From assembly GCF_003335675.1 (NCBI RefSeq), contig NZ_QPHL01000017.1, positions 310,001 to 374,000 of the forward strand: a stretch of DNA of 64,000 bases. The letters are read 5' to 3'. Below, piece after piece: positions 54,102 through 63,547 of this stretch; position 1 is the stretch's first letter, and the number at the start of each line of letters is the position of its first letter. Under the pieces are notes generated by a model. The model was not told the DNA's origin. It did not search any database and worked only from the letters and a program-made list of their open reading frames with translations. This DNA comes from Winogradskyella sp. KYW1333 (GTDB lineage: Bacteria > Bacteroidota > Bacteroidia > Flavobacteriales > Flavobacteriaceae). Position numbers and translations under genes: made by a program.

Positions 54102-54896
54102 ATGAAATATATTTTTGTAATATTATTATTTTTTGCTGGGCTGGGAACGCCTGGAGTCCAGAAGGACACTGCTTTCCAAAAAGGAGAATGGTTTAAATTT
54201 AAGATGAGTTATAGTGGCTGGTTAAAGGCTGGTGAAGCAACTTTGAAAATAGATGAAAAGGTATTAAAGGGTAAGCCTGTGTTCCATGTTGTTGGTAAGG
54301 GTAAAACCACTGGGTTAATCAATGCTTTTTTTAAAGTTAGGGATCGCTATGAGAGTTATTTTGATAAAAATACAGGTGCTCCTTACAAATTCATTAGAAA
54401 AATTGATGAAGGTGGTCATACAAAGGATATCGAAATCAACTTTAATCATCAAGAACAAAAGGCAATTGTCAATAATAAAAAAAGGAAAAAAGTTACAACC
54501 ATAACCACTGAACGTGATGTGCAGGATATGGTGTCAATGTATTATTATCTAAGAAATAACATTGATATTGATGCGCTAAAAGAAGGTGATGAAATTAAAA
54601 CTACGATGTTTTTTGATGAAGAGAATTATGGTTTTAAACTTAAATATTTAGGAAGGGAAAGCATTAAAATTGAGATTAATGGATCTAGAGTGAAAGTAAA
54701 AACCTTAAAATTTAGACCATACGTAATGGCAGGACGTGTTTTTAAAGAGGAGGAAAGCTTGACATTATGGGTGAGTTCAGATAAAAATAAGATTCCTTTA
54801 AAAATTAAGGCAGACCTTGCCATAGGTTCTTTAAGAGCAGATTTAGAAGCATTTAAAGGGCTAAAGCATTCTTTTCAGCTAGAAATTGACGATTAA
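54102..54896 (+). CDS. DUF3108 secreted protein
   Basis: This 264-residue protein has an N-terminal signal sequence (MKYIFVILLFFAGLG). It has the DUF3108 pattern: FQKGEWFKFKMSYSGWLKAGEATLKI, KGKTTGLINAFFKVRDRYESYFD, VQDMVSMYYYLRN and EEESLTLWVSSDKNKIPLKI. It is predicted to be a beta-rich periplasmic protein, related in fold to LolA/MlaC-like lipid-binding barrels, but the function is not established. I chose ATG 54102; an ATG at 54066 in frame adds a doubtful WYIIYIYIRRV segment. It lies 3 bp before the tryptophan dioxygenase gene. Confidence 0.82.
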   Translation: MKYIFVILLFFAGLGTPGVQKDTAFQKGEWFKFKMSYSGWLKAGEATLKIDEKVLKGKPVFHVVGKGKTTGLINAFFKVRDRYESYFDKNTGAPYKFIRKIDEGGHTKDIEINFNHQEQKAIVNNKKRKKVTTITTERDVQDMVSMYYYLRNNIDIDALKEGDEIKTTMFFDEENYGFKLKYLGRESIKIEINGSRVKVKTLKFRPYVMAGRVFKEEESLTLWVSSDKNKIPLKIKADLAIGSLRADLEAFKGLKHSFQLEIDD

Positions 54897-54899
54897 ATT

Positions 54900-55835
54900 A
54901 TGGAAGACCAACCCAATTACAGCGATATTATAAAGAAACTTCAAGAGAAGTACGAGAAAATAGATCAAGATACAGATGATCATTTATACGGCTTGCTATA
55001 TAGCAAGCCGATTACATATTGGGACTATATACAAACGGATGCACTTTTAAACCTTCAGATTCAAAGAACTACTTTGCCTGATGAAATGGTGTTTATTGCA
55101 TATCATCAGATTAATGAACTTATTTTCAAAATGATTCTTTGGGAAATTTCACAAGTAGCAGAAAAAGAAAATTTGGATGTTACTTTTTTTGAAAATAAGA
55201 TAATGCGAATCAGTCGTTATTTCGATATGCTTACTACCTCATTTAATATTATGAGAGAGGGTATGGAAGTAGGGCAGTATATGAAGTTTAGATATACGCT
55301 TACTCCTGCAAGTGGCTTTCAAAGTGCACAATATAGATTTATTGAATTTGCGTCTACTGAATTAATCAATCTAATTGATTACCGTTTTAGATCTACAATT
55401 AATAGAGATACACCTTATACTCACGCCTTTGAGCATCTTTATTGGCAAGCTGCAGGAAAAGATCATAAAACAGGTAAAAAATCCACACTTTTAATTAATT
55501 TTGAGCGGCGTTATAAAGACGAGTTTTTAAGGTTTATGGAAAATTACAATACTAAAAATCTTTGGACACGTTTCAAGGAATTGCCAGAATCAGACCAAAA
55601 CGATAATGATTTAGTCAAAGCAATGAGGCACTTTGATTATACGGTAAACGTCACATGGGTAATGGCTCATTACAACGCGGCGAAGCATTATATAGAAAGC
55701 GGATTGGGTGATGGAGAGGCTACGGGTGGTAGTGATTGGAAGAAATATATGCATCCAAAATATCAGAGAAGAATTTTCTTCCCAGATTTATGGACCGAGG
55801 AAGAATTAAAAAATTGGGGAAACAACATAAAATAA
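54900..55835 (+). CDS. kynA: Tryptophan 2,3-dioxygenase
   Basis: This 311-residue heme dioxygenase opens the indole ring of tryptophan to N-formylkynurenine. It is all-helical, with LLNLQIQRTTLPDEMVFIAYHQINELIFKM (substrate pocket and distal His region), FRYTLTPASGFQSAQYR, the HLYWQ segment and MAHYNAAKHYIES near the axial His region. It belongs to the Bacteroidota branch, with a C-terminal YMHPKYQRRIFFP. The rest of the kynurenine pathway is not in this window. It abuts the M23 peptidase gene, whose ATG follows the stop directly. Confidence 0.95.
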   Translation: MEDQPNYSDIIKKLQEKYEKIDQDTDDHLYGLLYSKPITYWDYIQTDALLNLQIQRTTLPDEMVFIAYHQINELIFKMILWEISQVAEKENLDVTFFENKIMRISRYFDMLTTSFNIMREGMEVGQYMKFRYTLTPASGFQSAQYRFIEFASTELINLIDYRFRSTINRDTPYTHAFEHLYWQAAGKDHKTGKKSTLLINFERRYKDEFLRFMENYNTKNLWTRFKELPESDQNDNDLVKAMRHFDYTVNVTWVMAHYNAAKHYIESGLGDGEATGGSDWKKYMHPKYQRRIFFPDLWTEEELKNWGNNIK

Positions 55836-57140
55836 ATGTACTTAATGCAGTTTAAACGATTAGTAGCATTAGCCGGAATAGGATTAGTTCTAATTAATTG
55901 TAAGAATGATGATTCGGCAAAGGAAATTGAAGAGGATATTGCCGAGGTAGTTGAAGAAAAGAAAATCCTAGAGTTCGGATTTAATCTTAATGACTATGTA
56001 GTAAAACGTGATACCATTAGAAAAGGTGACAGCTTTGGTGAAATAATGGAACGTAATAAAATAGGTTATCCTAAGATTTTTGAGATTGCAGAGAAAGCTA
56101 AGGATACTTTTGATATTGCAAGGAGATTAATACCTGGAAAGCCATACACGCTACTTTGTTCTAAAGATAGTCTAGAAATACCATCTACATTTATTTATCA
56201 ACCTAATATTGAAGATTACGTTGTAATTAATTTTAAGGATTCGATTGAAGCATACACTAGTAAAAAACCAATTACATATGTAGAGAAAACGGCCACTGGA
56301 GTAATAGAGAATAATATCTCTGAAACTCTTGATCAAAAAGGAATAAGCCAGGTATTGGCATATAAAATGGCTGATGATATTTACGCTTGGACAATCGATT
56401 TTAGAAGGCTACAAAAAGGTGATCGATTTAAGGTAATTTATACAGATAAATATATTTCAGATTCTATTTATGCAGGAGTGCATGATGTGAAGGCTGCTTA
56501 TTTTGAGCATAAAGGAGATTCACTGTATGCATTTGAATTTTTAACGGATTCTATAAAAGGCATTAGAGACTATTTTAATGACAAGGCAAAAAATTTAAGA
56601 CGTGCTTTTTTAAAAATGCCTGTAAAATTCGGTCGACTCTCATCACGTTATAATCTCAAACGTCGTATTGCGTATTATGGTAATAGAGTAAGACCTCACA
56701 AGGGTACTGATTTTGCTGCACCAGTAGGAACGCCAATTATGGCTACAGCAAATGGAACTGTAATTGAATCTACTAGACGAGGCGGTAACGGTAAGTACGT
56801 TAAAATTCGCCATAACGACACCTATACCACACAATACTTGCATATGAGTAGGCAAACAGTAAAAAAAGGTGATTTTGTAAAACAAGGCGATGTCATTGGT
56901 CTTGTGGGTATGACTGGAAATACAGGTGGTCCACATGTCTGTTACCGCTTCTGGAAAAACGGACGACAAGTAGATCCTTTTAAACAAAAATTACCTGAAG
57001 CAAAACCGATATCAGATAGTCTTAAAATAAGATTTTTAAGACATATTAAACCTATTAAACAGCAATTGGATAATATTTTCTTCTTGGAAGCAGAACCTAA
57101 GAAAGTTGAAACCACAATTACTGAAGATCCAATTTTATAA
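55836..57140 (+). CDS. M23 (LytM) family peptidase lipoprotein with an altered zinc ligand
   Basis: This 434-residue lipoprotein (GLVLINCKND, Cys22) has an OapA/LysM-like region (about 55-260) and a LytM domain (280-385). Zinc ligands H288 and D292 (PHKGTDFAAP) and H336 (YLHMSRQ) are present. The final motif, HxH in the family, reads GPHVCYRF, so the third zinc ligand position is Cys369 with H367 kept. Active LytM enzymes cut peptidoglycan cross-bridges. The Cys may still bind zinc, or the protein may be a regulator like EnvC/NlpD. The HVCYRFWKNG form is one I recall in other Flavobacteria. It is transcribed with kynA and pgi. Confidence 0.86.
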   Translation: MYLMQFKRLVALAGIGLVLINCKNDDSAKEIEEDIAEVVEEKKILEFGFNLNDYVVKRDTIRKGDSFGEIMERNKIGYPKIFEIAEKAKDTFDIARRLIPGKPYTLLCSKDSLEIPSTFIYQPNIEDYVVINFKDSIEAYTSKKPITYVEKTATGVIENNISETLDQKGISQVLAYKMADDIYAWTIDFRRLQKGDRFKVIYTDKYISDSIYAGVHDVKAAYFEHKGDSLYAFEFLTDSIKGIRDYFNDKAKNLRRAFLKMPVKFGRLSSRYNLKRRIAYYGNRVRPHKGTDFAAPVGTPIMATANGTVIESTRRGGNGKYVKIRHNDTYTTQYLHMSRQTVKKGDFVKQGDVIGLVGMTGNTGGPHVCYRFWKNGRQVDPFKQKLPEAKPISDSLKIRFLRHIKPIKQQLDNIFFLEAEPKKVETTITEDPIL

Positions 57141-57143
57141 ATA

Positions 57144-58790
57144 ATGGCATTAAAATCAACTAATCCGACTTCTACTAAGTCATGGAATAAACTACAATCG
57201 CATTTTAAAAATATAGAACACAGACATTTAAGAGATTTGTTTGAGGCTGATCCCAATAGAGCAAAGGATTTAATGATTCAATGGGAAGATTTTTATGTAG
57301 ATTTTTCAAAAAATAGAATTACTCAGGAAACTTTAAATTTATTAACCGATTTAGCAAATGACGTTGACTTAAAAGATGCAATGTCAAAATATTTTGGAGG
57401 AGATATTATTAACGCAACTGAGGGTAGAGCTGTTTTACATACTGCCTTAAGAAGTAGTAAAGATTCAGAAACGCTTGTAGAAGGGTCTAATGTAATTCCT
57501 GGTGTTTTTGAAATAAAGCAAAAAATTAAGGAGTTTACTAATTCTGTGTCCTCTGGAGAGCATAAAGGATTTACCGGTAAAGCGATTACGGACGTAGTAA
57601 ATATTGGTATTGGAGGATCTGATCTCGGACCTGCTATGGTTGTAGATTCTTTACAGTATTACAAAAATCATTTAAATACCCAATTTGTAAGTAATGTAGA
57701 TGGAGATCACCACAAAGAAATTATAAAATCCCTAAATCCAGAAACCACTTTATTTGTAATTGTTTCAAAAACATTTACTACTCAGGAGACTTTATCAAAT
57801 GCAAATTCAATTAGATCATGGTTTTTAGAGTCTTTACCTCAAGAGGCAGTGGCCAATCATTTTGTTGCAGTTTCTACAAACATAGACAGTGTCAAGGCGT
57901 TTGGAATAAAAGAAAACAATATCTTTCCTATGAAAGATTGGGTTGGTGGTCGTTTTTCACTTTGGAGTGCAGTTGGTTTATCTATTAGTTTAGCTCTAGG
58001 CTATGAGAATTATGAAAGCCTTTTAGATGGTGCCCATAAAATGGATGTTCATTTTAAAACGGCGAATTTCAATCAGAACATACCTGTTATCTCTGCTCTA
58101 CTAACGGTGTGGTATAATAATTTTTTCAATGCAGAAAGTGAGGCAATAATTCCTTACACACAATATTTAAATCAATTTGCTACCTATTTACAACAAGGGA
58201 TAATGGAGAGTAATGGGAAAAGTGTTGATAGATCAGGTAGTCCTGTAACATATGAAACAGGGACTATAATTTGGGGTGAACCAGGCACTAATTCTCAGCA
58301 TGCATTTTTTCAATTAATACATCAAGGTACAAAACTAATTCCTGCTGATTTTATTGGCTTTGTAAAATCCTTACACGGAAATTCAGACCACCATGATAAG
58401 CTTATGTCAAATTACTTTGCACAGACCGAAGCATTAATGAATGGTAAAACTGAAAAAGAAGTATTGGCAGAATTAAAAGGTCAAGGTTTGCCTGATGATA
58501 AAATAAAAGAACTACTTCCATTTAAAATATTTGAAGGCAATAAACCAACGACTTCTATACTAATCAATGAACTTACGCCAGAAAGTCTCGGTAAATTAAT
58601 AGCGATGTATGAACATAAAATCTTTGTTCAAGGCATTATTTGGAATATTTACAGCTATGATCAATTTGGTGTAGAATTAGGAAAACAGCTTGCTAAAACC
58701 ATATTAAAGGAGTTGAATAATGATGCAGTTGCCAATCTTCACGATGCGTCAACTCAACAACTTGTTGATTTTTATAAAAATAATTCCTAA
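57144..58790 (+). CDS. pgi: Glucose-6-phosphate isomerase
   Basis: This 548-residue glycolytic enzyme interconverts glucose-6-P and fructose-6-P. Both SIS domains and the family signatures are present: GIGGSDLGPAMV, VIVSKTFTTQETLSNA, DWVGGRFSLWSAVGLS, the catalytic GEPGTNSQHAFFQLIHQG and the C-terminal YEHKIFVQGIIWNIYSYDQFGVELGKQLA. The length is that of the long bacterial type. It starts 3 bp after the M23 gene. Its product feeds GlmS, encoded elsewhere in the window. Confidence 0.98.
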   Translation: MALKSTNPTSTKSWNKLQSHFKNIEHRHLRDLFEADPNRAKDLMIQWEDFYVDFSKNRITQETLNLLTDLANDVDLKDAMSKYFGGDIINATEGRAVLHTALRSSKDSETLVEGSNVIPGVFEIKQKIKEFTNSVSSGEHKGFTGKAITDVVNIGIGGSDLGPAMVVDSLQYYKNHLNTQFVSNVDGDHHKEIIKSLNPETTLFVIVSKTFTTQETLSNANSIRSWFLESLPQEAVANHFVAVSTNIDSVKAFGIKENNIFPMKDWVGGRFSLWSAVGLSISLALGYENYESLLDGAHKMDVHFKTANFNQNIPVISALLTVWYNNFFNAESEAIIPYTQYLNQFATYLQQGIMESNGKSVDRSGSPVTYETGTIIWGEPGTNSQHAFFQLIHQGTKLIPADFIGFVKSLHGNSDHHDKLMSNYFAQTEALMNGKTEKEVLAELKGQGLPDDKIKELLPFKIFEGNKPTTSILINELTPESLGKLIAMYEHKIFVQGIIWNIYSYDQFGVELGKQLAKTILKELNNDAVANLHDASTQQLVDFYKNNS

Positions 58791-58909
58791 AAACTGTTAA
58801 AAAGTTTCTAATAATTAAATTAAGTGCGCACAATAGTTATTGAATCAATAATTAATTTGTGGTGTTAAAATTTTTAACAATTAGTTAATGTTATAACTAT
58901 CGTTATATG

Positions 58910-58917
58910 TAATTTTG
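58910..58917 (+). promoter_or_regulatory. Candidate -7 element for the TonB receptor at 58954
   Basis: TAATTTTGC matches TAnnTTTG, 36 bp before the ATG. Upstream in the 163-bp gap are several inverted repeats: GTGCGCAC (58823-58830), TTATTGAATCAATAA (58836-58850) and GTTAAA-att-TTTAAC (58864-58878). These may be regulator sites. Confidence 0.5.
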
Positions 58918-58953
58918 CAACACTAAAAAGAAACTAATTAACTTAAATTTTAT

Positions 58954-61569
58954 ATGAAAAAATTTAACTCTTATTTATTTGCGACTGTACTAACATTATT
59001 TGCTACAGTGGCTTTTGCTCAAAGTACTCTTACCGGTAAGGTAATTGACGGAGAGATGAATGCACCCCTTCCAGGAGCTAACGTAATTGTTAATGGAACT
59101 TCAAATGGTGCAACTACAGACTTTGAGGGTAATTTCACAATTACTGCTCAATCAGGATCTGGAGAAATTATAATTTCTTATGTTGGATTTGAATCTAAAA
59201 CACTTCCATTTAATGGTGATACAGATTTTGGTTCAATTGTATTGAATTTAGACAATACCTTAGATGAGGTTGTTGTTGTTGGTACTGGAATTATCGATTT
59301 AGCTGAAGGTAGAAAAACACCAGTGGCAGTATCGACAATTAGAGGTAAAGACATTCAGCTTAAGGCAACAGGTAACGTAGAATTTGGTGAGTCTATGAAA
59401 AACACACCTTCTGTTTATGTTTCTAACCAAGCAGGTGGTTTTGGTGATAGCCAGATTTTCTTAAGAGGTTTTGACCAAACAAACACTGCATACTTATTAA
59501 ATGGTCAGCCAATTAATGGTATGGAAGACGGTAGAATGTACTGGTCTAACTGGTCTGGTATGTCAGATGTTGCTAATGCAGTACAGGTACAAAGAGGTTT
59601 AGGATCTTCTAAACTTGCTATCTCATCTGTTGGTGGTACTGTAAATATTGTTTCTAAAACAACTGAAAAGAGAAAAGGTGGATTTGTGAGATTCTTAACT
59701 GGTAATGACAGCTACATGAAAGGAACTATCAATTACAATTCTGGTGTTAATGATAAAGGGTGGGCGTTTTCTGTGTTGGTCGATCACTGGCAAGCACATA
59801 GAAAGTACTCAATTGGTACTGCTGGTCAAGGACAAAACTATATGATATCTGTTGGTTACAAGCCAAATGAAAATAACACATTCAACTTTTTATTAACTGG
59901 TGCACCACAATGGCACGACCAAAACTTCTCTGAAGATCTAGAATTCTATGAAGCATATGGTGAAAAGGCTAATGATAACTCTGGTTTTTACGAAGGTGAG
60001 CGTTTTACTGAAAGACGTAACTTTTACCACAAGCCAGTTGCCAACTTAAACTGGGACTGGAAAATTAAAGATGGTTTAGATTTATCTACTGTACTTTACG
60101 CATCTTGGGGCCGTGGTGGCGGAACTGGAAACCTTGGTCGTGGTCGTATTAGAAACCAAGATGTAGGTATTTTTGGTCTTAATGAAAGAGAAATTAACTT
60201 TGACGCTATCGAAGATAATAACATCGCTACTGCAGATGCTAATGGTAATGGTAACTTTGGTGATTCTTACTTAAGGAGAGCTTCAATGAATAACCATAAT
60301 TGGTATGGATTACTATCTAATCTAAATATTGAGACTAATGAAAATTGGTCATTTAATGTAGGTTTAGATGCTAGAACATATAATGGTATTCACTTTAGAC
60401 AATTAGTAGATACTTTCGGGCTTAATGGTTATGTAGATAATTTTAGAACTGATCGTCCTGATGATTACGTAATTTCTGAAACATTTGAGGCAAATCCTTG
60501 GACTACATTGTTTGATTTTGCTGATAATGACCAGAGATATGACAGAAATTATGAAGAAGTTATCAGTTATCTTGGTGGATTTGGTCAAGCAGAGTATTCA
60601 AATGATAATTTTTCTGCATTTGTTCAAGCAGCATTGTCTACACAATCTTATCAGAGAGAAGGATTCTTTTCTGGAAGAGGTGAAGGAGGCTTGGGCAAAT
60701 CCGATAAACTAAGTAAAGTAGGTTATCAAGTTAAGGGAGGCTTGGCTTATAATGTTGATGATAAGCACTCAGTATTTGCCAACGCAGGTACTTTTTCTCG
60801 TCAACCATTTTTAGACAATGTTTTTGCTGATATCCGTTATTCAAATGAATTAGTAGATCCAGAAGTAGATAATGAAGAAATATTAGGTTTAGAAGCAGGT
60901 TATCGTTTCAAAAACGACGTTTTAAGAATAAACGTTGATGCCTACAGAACAGAATGGGGTAACAGATTCTTAAGTTTTGGAACAAACCTTCCGTTAGATG
61001 AGTTTGGTGTTTACAGATTTACAGACGTAACTCAAATACACCAGGGTGTAGAATTTGATTTTGAATACAGGCCAGTTGCCGCAGGCTGGAGCTTAAGAGG
61101 TTATGGGTCATTAGGTAATTGGAAGTATGAAGGTGATACACCATATACTTTACAAAATGATGATACTGGCGATTTCTTAGTTACTGATGGGAACCTTGAA
61201 TTAACAGATGTAAAAGTTGGTAATGCTCCTCAAACATCATTTGGTCTTGGATTTAGAGCAGATGTTTGCGAAGGACTATCTGTTGACATGGATTACAATA
61301 TTTTTACAGATCTGTATGAATTTGTAGACGTAGAGGATGTTGTAGATGCGGCTTTGGCAGGTGAAAAGTACGAATCTGTTAGATTACCGGCTTATACTTT
61401 AGCAGATGCTGGTTTAACTTATAGATTCTCATTAGGAGATAATCCAATGGTATTTAGAGCTAACGTTTATAACTTATTCAACACTGCCTATATCAACCAA
61501 AGAAATGCATTTGGTTACTACTTAGGTATTGGAAGAACGTTTAACGCAAGTATTCGTTACAACTTCTAA
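58954..61569 (+). CDS. TonB-dependent receptor with CarboxypepD-like leader domain
   Basis: This 871-residue outer-membrane receptor has a signal peptide (ending VAFAQ, residue 23), a CarboxypepD-like domain (24-105; LTGKVIDGEMNAPLPGANVIV, DFEGNFTITA), then LDEVVVVGTG, the plug (about 115-235; IFLRGFDQTNTAYLLNGQPING, SKLAISSVGGTVNIVS) and the barrel, ending in IGRTFNASIRYNF. No SusD-like gene is adjacent. The gene's usage is less AT-rich in third positions in parts, consistent with high expression. The substrate is unknown. It ends at a strong bidirectional terminator. Confidence 0.92.
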   Translation: MKKFNSYLFATVLTLFATVAFAQSTLTGKVIDGEMNAPLPGANVIVNGTSNGATTDFEGNFTITAQSGSGEIIISYVGFESKTLPFNGDTDFGSIVLNLDNTLDEVVVVGTGIIDLAEGRKTPVAVSTIRGKDIQLKATGNVEFGESMKNTPSVYVSNQAGGFGDSQIFLRGFDQTNTAYLLNGQPINGMEDGRMYWSNWSGMSDVANAVQVQRGLGSSKLAISSVGGTVNIVSKTTEKRKGGFVRFLTGNDSYMKGTINYNSGVNDKGWAFSVLVDHWQAHRKYSIGTAGQGQNYMISVGYKPNENNTFNFLLTGAPQWHDQNFSEDLEFYEAYGEKANDNSGFYEGERFTERRNFYHKPVANLNWDWKIKDGLDLSTVLYASWGRGGGTGNLGRGRIRNQDVGIFGLNEREINFDAIEDNNIATADANGNGNFGDSYLRRASMNNHNWYGLLSNLNIETNENWSFNVGLDARTYNGIHFRQLVDTFGLNGYVDNFRTDRPDDYVISETFEANPWTTLFDFADNDQRYDRNYEEVISYLGGFGQAEYSNDNFSAFVQAALSTQSYQREGFFSGRGEGGLGKSDKLSKVGYQVKGGLAYNVDDKHSVFANAGTFSRQPFLDNVFADIRYSNELVDPEVDNEEILGLEAGYRFKNDVLRINVDAYRTEWGNRFLSFGTNLPLDEFGVYRFTDVTQIHQGVEFDFEYRPVAAGWSLRGYGSLGNWKYEGDTPYTLQNDDTGDFLVTDGNLELTDVKVGNAPQTSFGLGFRADVCEGLSVDMDYNIFTDLYEFVDVEDVVDAALAGEKYESVRLPAYTLADAGLTYRFSLGDNPMVFRANVYNLFNTAYINQRNAFGYYLGIGRTFNASIRYNF

Positions 61570-61589
61570 TCTATCAACATAGAAGAATA

Positions 61590-61622
61590 AAAAAGCAACC
61601 TTAAAAGAGGTTGCTTTTTTTT
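61590..61622. terminator. Bidirectional terminator between the TonB receptor and gldD
   Basis: AAAAAGCAACC and GGTTGCTTTTT pair perfectly around TTAAAAGA, with flanking A and T runs serving both converging genes. Confidence 0.92.
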
Positions 61623-61641
61623 GGTTTAAACTTTAATGGAT

Positions 61642-62211
61642 TTATTCCTTCCACTTCAATGACTCCATAAGTCGCTTTATATCTCTTTTTAAATATTCAG
61701 ATGCTGGGTAAATAGAATCATAATTTGGTTTTGCGTAGAAGTAAAGAGAACCACTAATAAAATGATTTATACTATCGGTAAGGTAAAACTGTGATTGAGA
61801 TGCTGCGTCTCCACCAATTTCATATAACATGCCATATGTATTGGATTCTTTGTTTTCAAATAAATTGCTTGCTATTTCATCTGCCTTTATCGTATGCTTT
61901 TGAGTTAAGTTTTGGGCATCTCTTAAAAGGCTATCCAAATTGTTGTTTCTTATTTTTTGGTAGGTAAGATAAATAGTTGCTCTCATTGAAGGGTACTGGA
62001 TATCAATTCCCTTGACCTCACCTGAAGATTTTATGTTTTTAACAGAAGATGTCGTTTGATTTTTGTCAAAAGTAAACGGCAATGGAATAGAAGTCTTTTT
62101 ATACTTGGCATCCGGATATTCTAATCTTAAATAACCTTTTGGCCTCGGTAGAGGATCATCACTACAACCAAGAAGCAAAAGGCTTATTAATGGTATAATT
62201 ACCTTTTTCAT
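61642..62211 (-). CDS. gldD: Gliding motility lipoprotein GldD
   Basis: This 189-residue lipoprotein (LISLLLLGCSDD, Cys16) matches GldD: DPLPRPKGYLRLEYPDAKYK at the mature N-terminus, YPSMRATIYLTY, and GMLYEIGGDAASQSQFYLTDS, HFISGSLYFYAKPNYDSI. GldD is required for gliding in Flavobacterium johnsoniae and for efficient type IX secretion, but its biochemical role is unclear. It overlaps gldE by 4 bp. Confidence 0.95.
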   Translation of the reverse strand: MKKVIIPLISLLLLGCSDDPLPRPKGYLRLEYPDAKYKKTSIPLPFTFDKNQTTSSVKNIKSSGEVKGIDIQYPSMRATIYLTYQKIRNNNLDSLLRDAQNLTQKHTIKADEIASNLFENKESNTYGMLYEIGGDAASQSQFYLTDSINHFISGSLYFYAKPNYDSIYPASEYLKRDIKRLMESLKWKE

Positions 62212-63527
62212 TCTAAAGGTTTAATTAAGGTTAGTTTAATTTGTTTAATGCGCTTTCGTTCTAAAGCCTCTATAGTAAAAACGTAAGTTTTGAAATTTAG
62301 TTTACTTCCAATTCTAGGAAATCCACCAGAAATCTCTAAAACAAAACCGGCTAAAGTTTCGGCATCTCCTTTTTTAGATTCAAAGTCACCAATGTCTTCT
62401 TCAATTCCTACAATTTTATAGACATCTTTTAGAGGTGTTTTACCTTCAAAACTATAGTTATTGTCATCGAGCTTGGTGTAAATTAAATCTTCATCATCAT
62501 ACTCATCACTGATATCTCCAACTATTTCTTCAATGATATCTTCCAGAGAAACCAAACCAGATGTACCACCATACTCATCTACCACCACGGCTAAATGAAC
62601 TTTTTTTGTTTGAAACTCTACCATAAGGTCATCGAGTTTTTTGTTCTCAGGCACAAAAAATGGTTCTCTTAAAATCTTGGTCCAGTTGAATTTCTTTTTA
62701 TTGAGATGAGGTAGCAGGTCTTTAACATAAAGCACACCTTTTATGGTATCAATTGATTCCTCATAAACAGGTATTCTAGAATATCCGTTGTTTATTATTT
62801 CTTTAATAATGGTTTCGTAAGGTGTATTTATATCCAGTGCAAATAAATCCATTCTCGGACGCATTACTTGTTTTGTGTCTGTATTTCCAAAAGACACAAT
62901 ACCTTGTAATATTTTTTGCTCTTCTTGTGTGGTATCTTCATCATTTGTGAGCTCTAATGCTTGTGATAACTGGTCAACACTGAGATTGGATTTTTGTTTA
63001 CCAAATGTATTTTGAATTTTCATTGTAACATACCTCATAGGTAGGCTAATAGGAGAAAAAATAAAGTCTAATATCTTTAATGGTCTCGCCATAAAGGAAG
63101 AAAACTGAACACTATTTCTACTTGCATATATTTTCGGAATTATTTCTCCGAATAATAGGATTAAGAATGTTGCGCAAACTACCTCCAAAAAAAACCTTGC
63201 GATACTGTTAGTGATATTACTAAATATAGTTTCGCCTATATATGCAAACAATAAAACAATGGCAATATTAATGAAGTTATTTGCAACTAAAATAGTTGCA
63301 AGTAATTTCTTTGGTCTGTTAAGGAGATCAGAAATAATCTGCATTTTTACAGACTTATTTTCTATACCTTCATCAATATTAGACTTTGTTAACGAGAATA
63401 TAGCTACTTCAGCTCCAGAAACCATTGCCGAACAAGCAAGTAAAATAACAAGTAAAATAATACTTGTAAGATATGATATATTAATTGCTAGAAAAATTGA
63501 AATTAAAACCGAGGGTTCTGGGTCCAA
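62208..63527 (-). CDS. gldE: Gliding motility-associated protein GldE (HlyC/CorC family)
   Basis: This 439-residue inner-membrane protein has an N-terminal CNNM/DUF21 domain with three to four helices (about 10-180; LACSAMVSGAEVAIFSL, LLFGEIIPKIYASRNS), a CBS pair (about 215-335; VMRPRMDLFALDINTPYETI, VVDEYGGTSGLVSLEDIIEEIVGDI) and a CorC_HlyC C-terminal domain (YSFEGKTPLKDVYKIVG). It is the GldE partner of GldD; overexpressed gldE suppresses some gldD mutations in F. johnsoniae. Ion transport by related CNNM proteins suggests Mg2+ or a similar ion. It starts 20 bp after ssb. Confidence 0.95.
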   Translation of the reverse strand: MDPEPSVLISIFLAINISYLTSIILLVILLACSAMVSGAEVAIFSLTKSNIDEGIENKSVKMQIISDLLNRPKKLLATILVANNFINIAIVLLFAYIGETIFSNITNSIARFFLEVVCATFLILLFGEIIPKIYASRNSVQFSSFMARPLKILDFIFSPISLPMRYVTMKIQNTFGKQKSNLSVDQLSQALELTNDEDTTQEEQKILQGIVSFGNTDTKQVMRPRMDLFALDINTPYETIIKEIINNGYSRIPVYEESIDTIKGVLYVKDLLPHLNKKKFNWTKILREPFFVPENKKLDDLMVEFQTKKVHLAVVVDEYGGTSGLVSLEDIIEEIVGDISDEYDDEDLIYTKLDDNNYSFEGKTPLKDVYKIVGIEEDIGDFESKKGDAETLAGFVLEISGGFPRIGSKLNFKTYVFTIEALERKRIKQIKLTLIKPLE

Positions 63528-63547
63528 ATTAGTTTTATTTAAATTAT

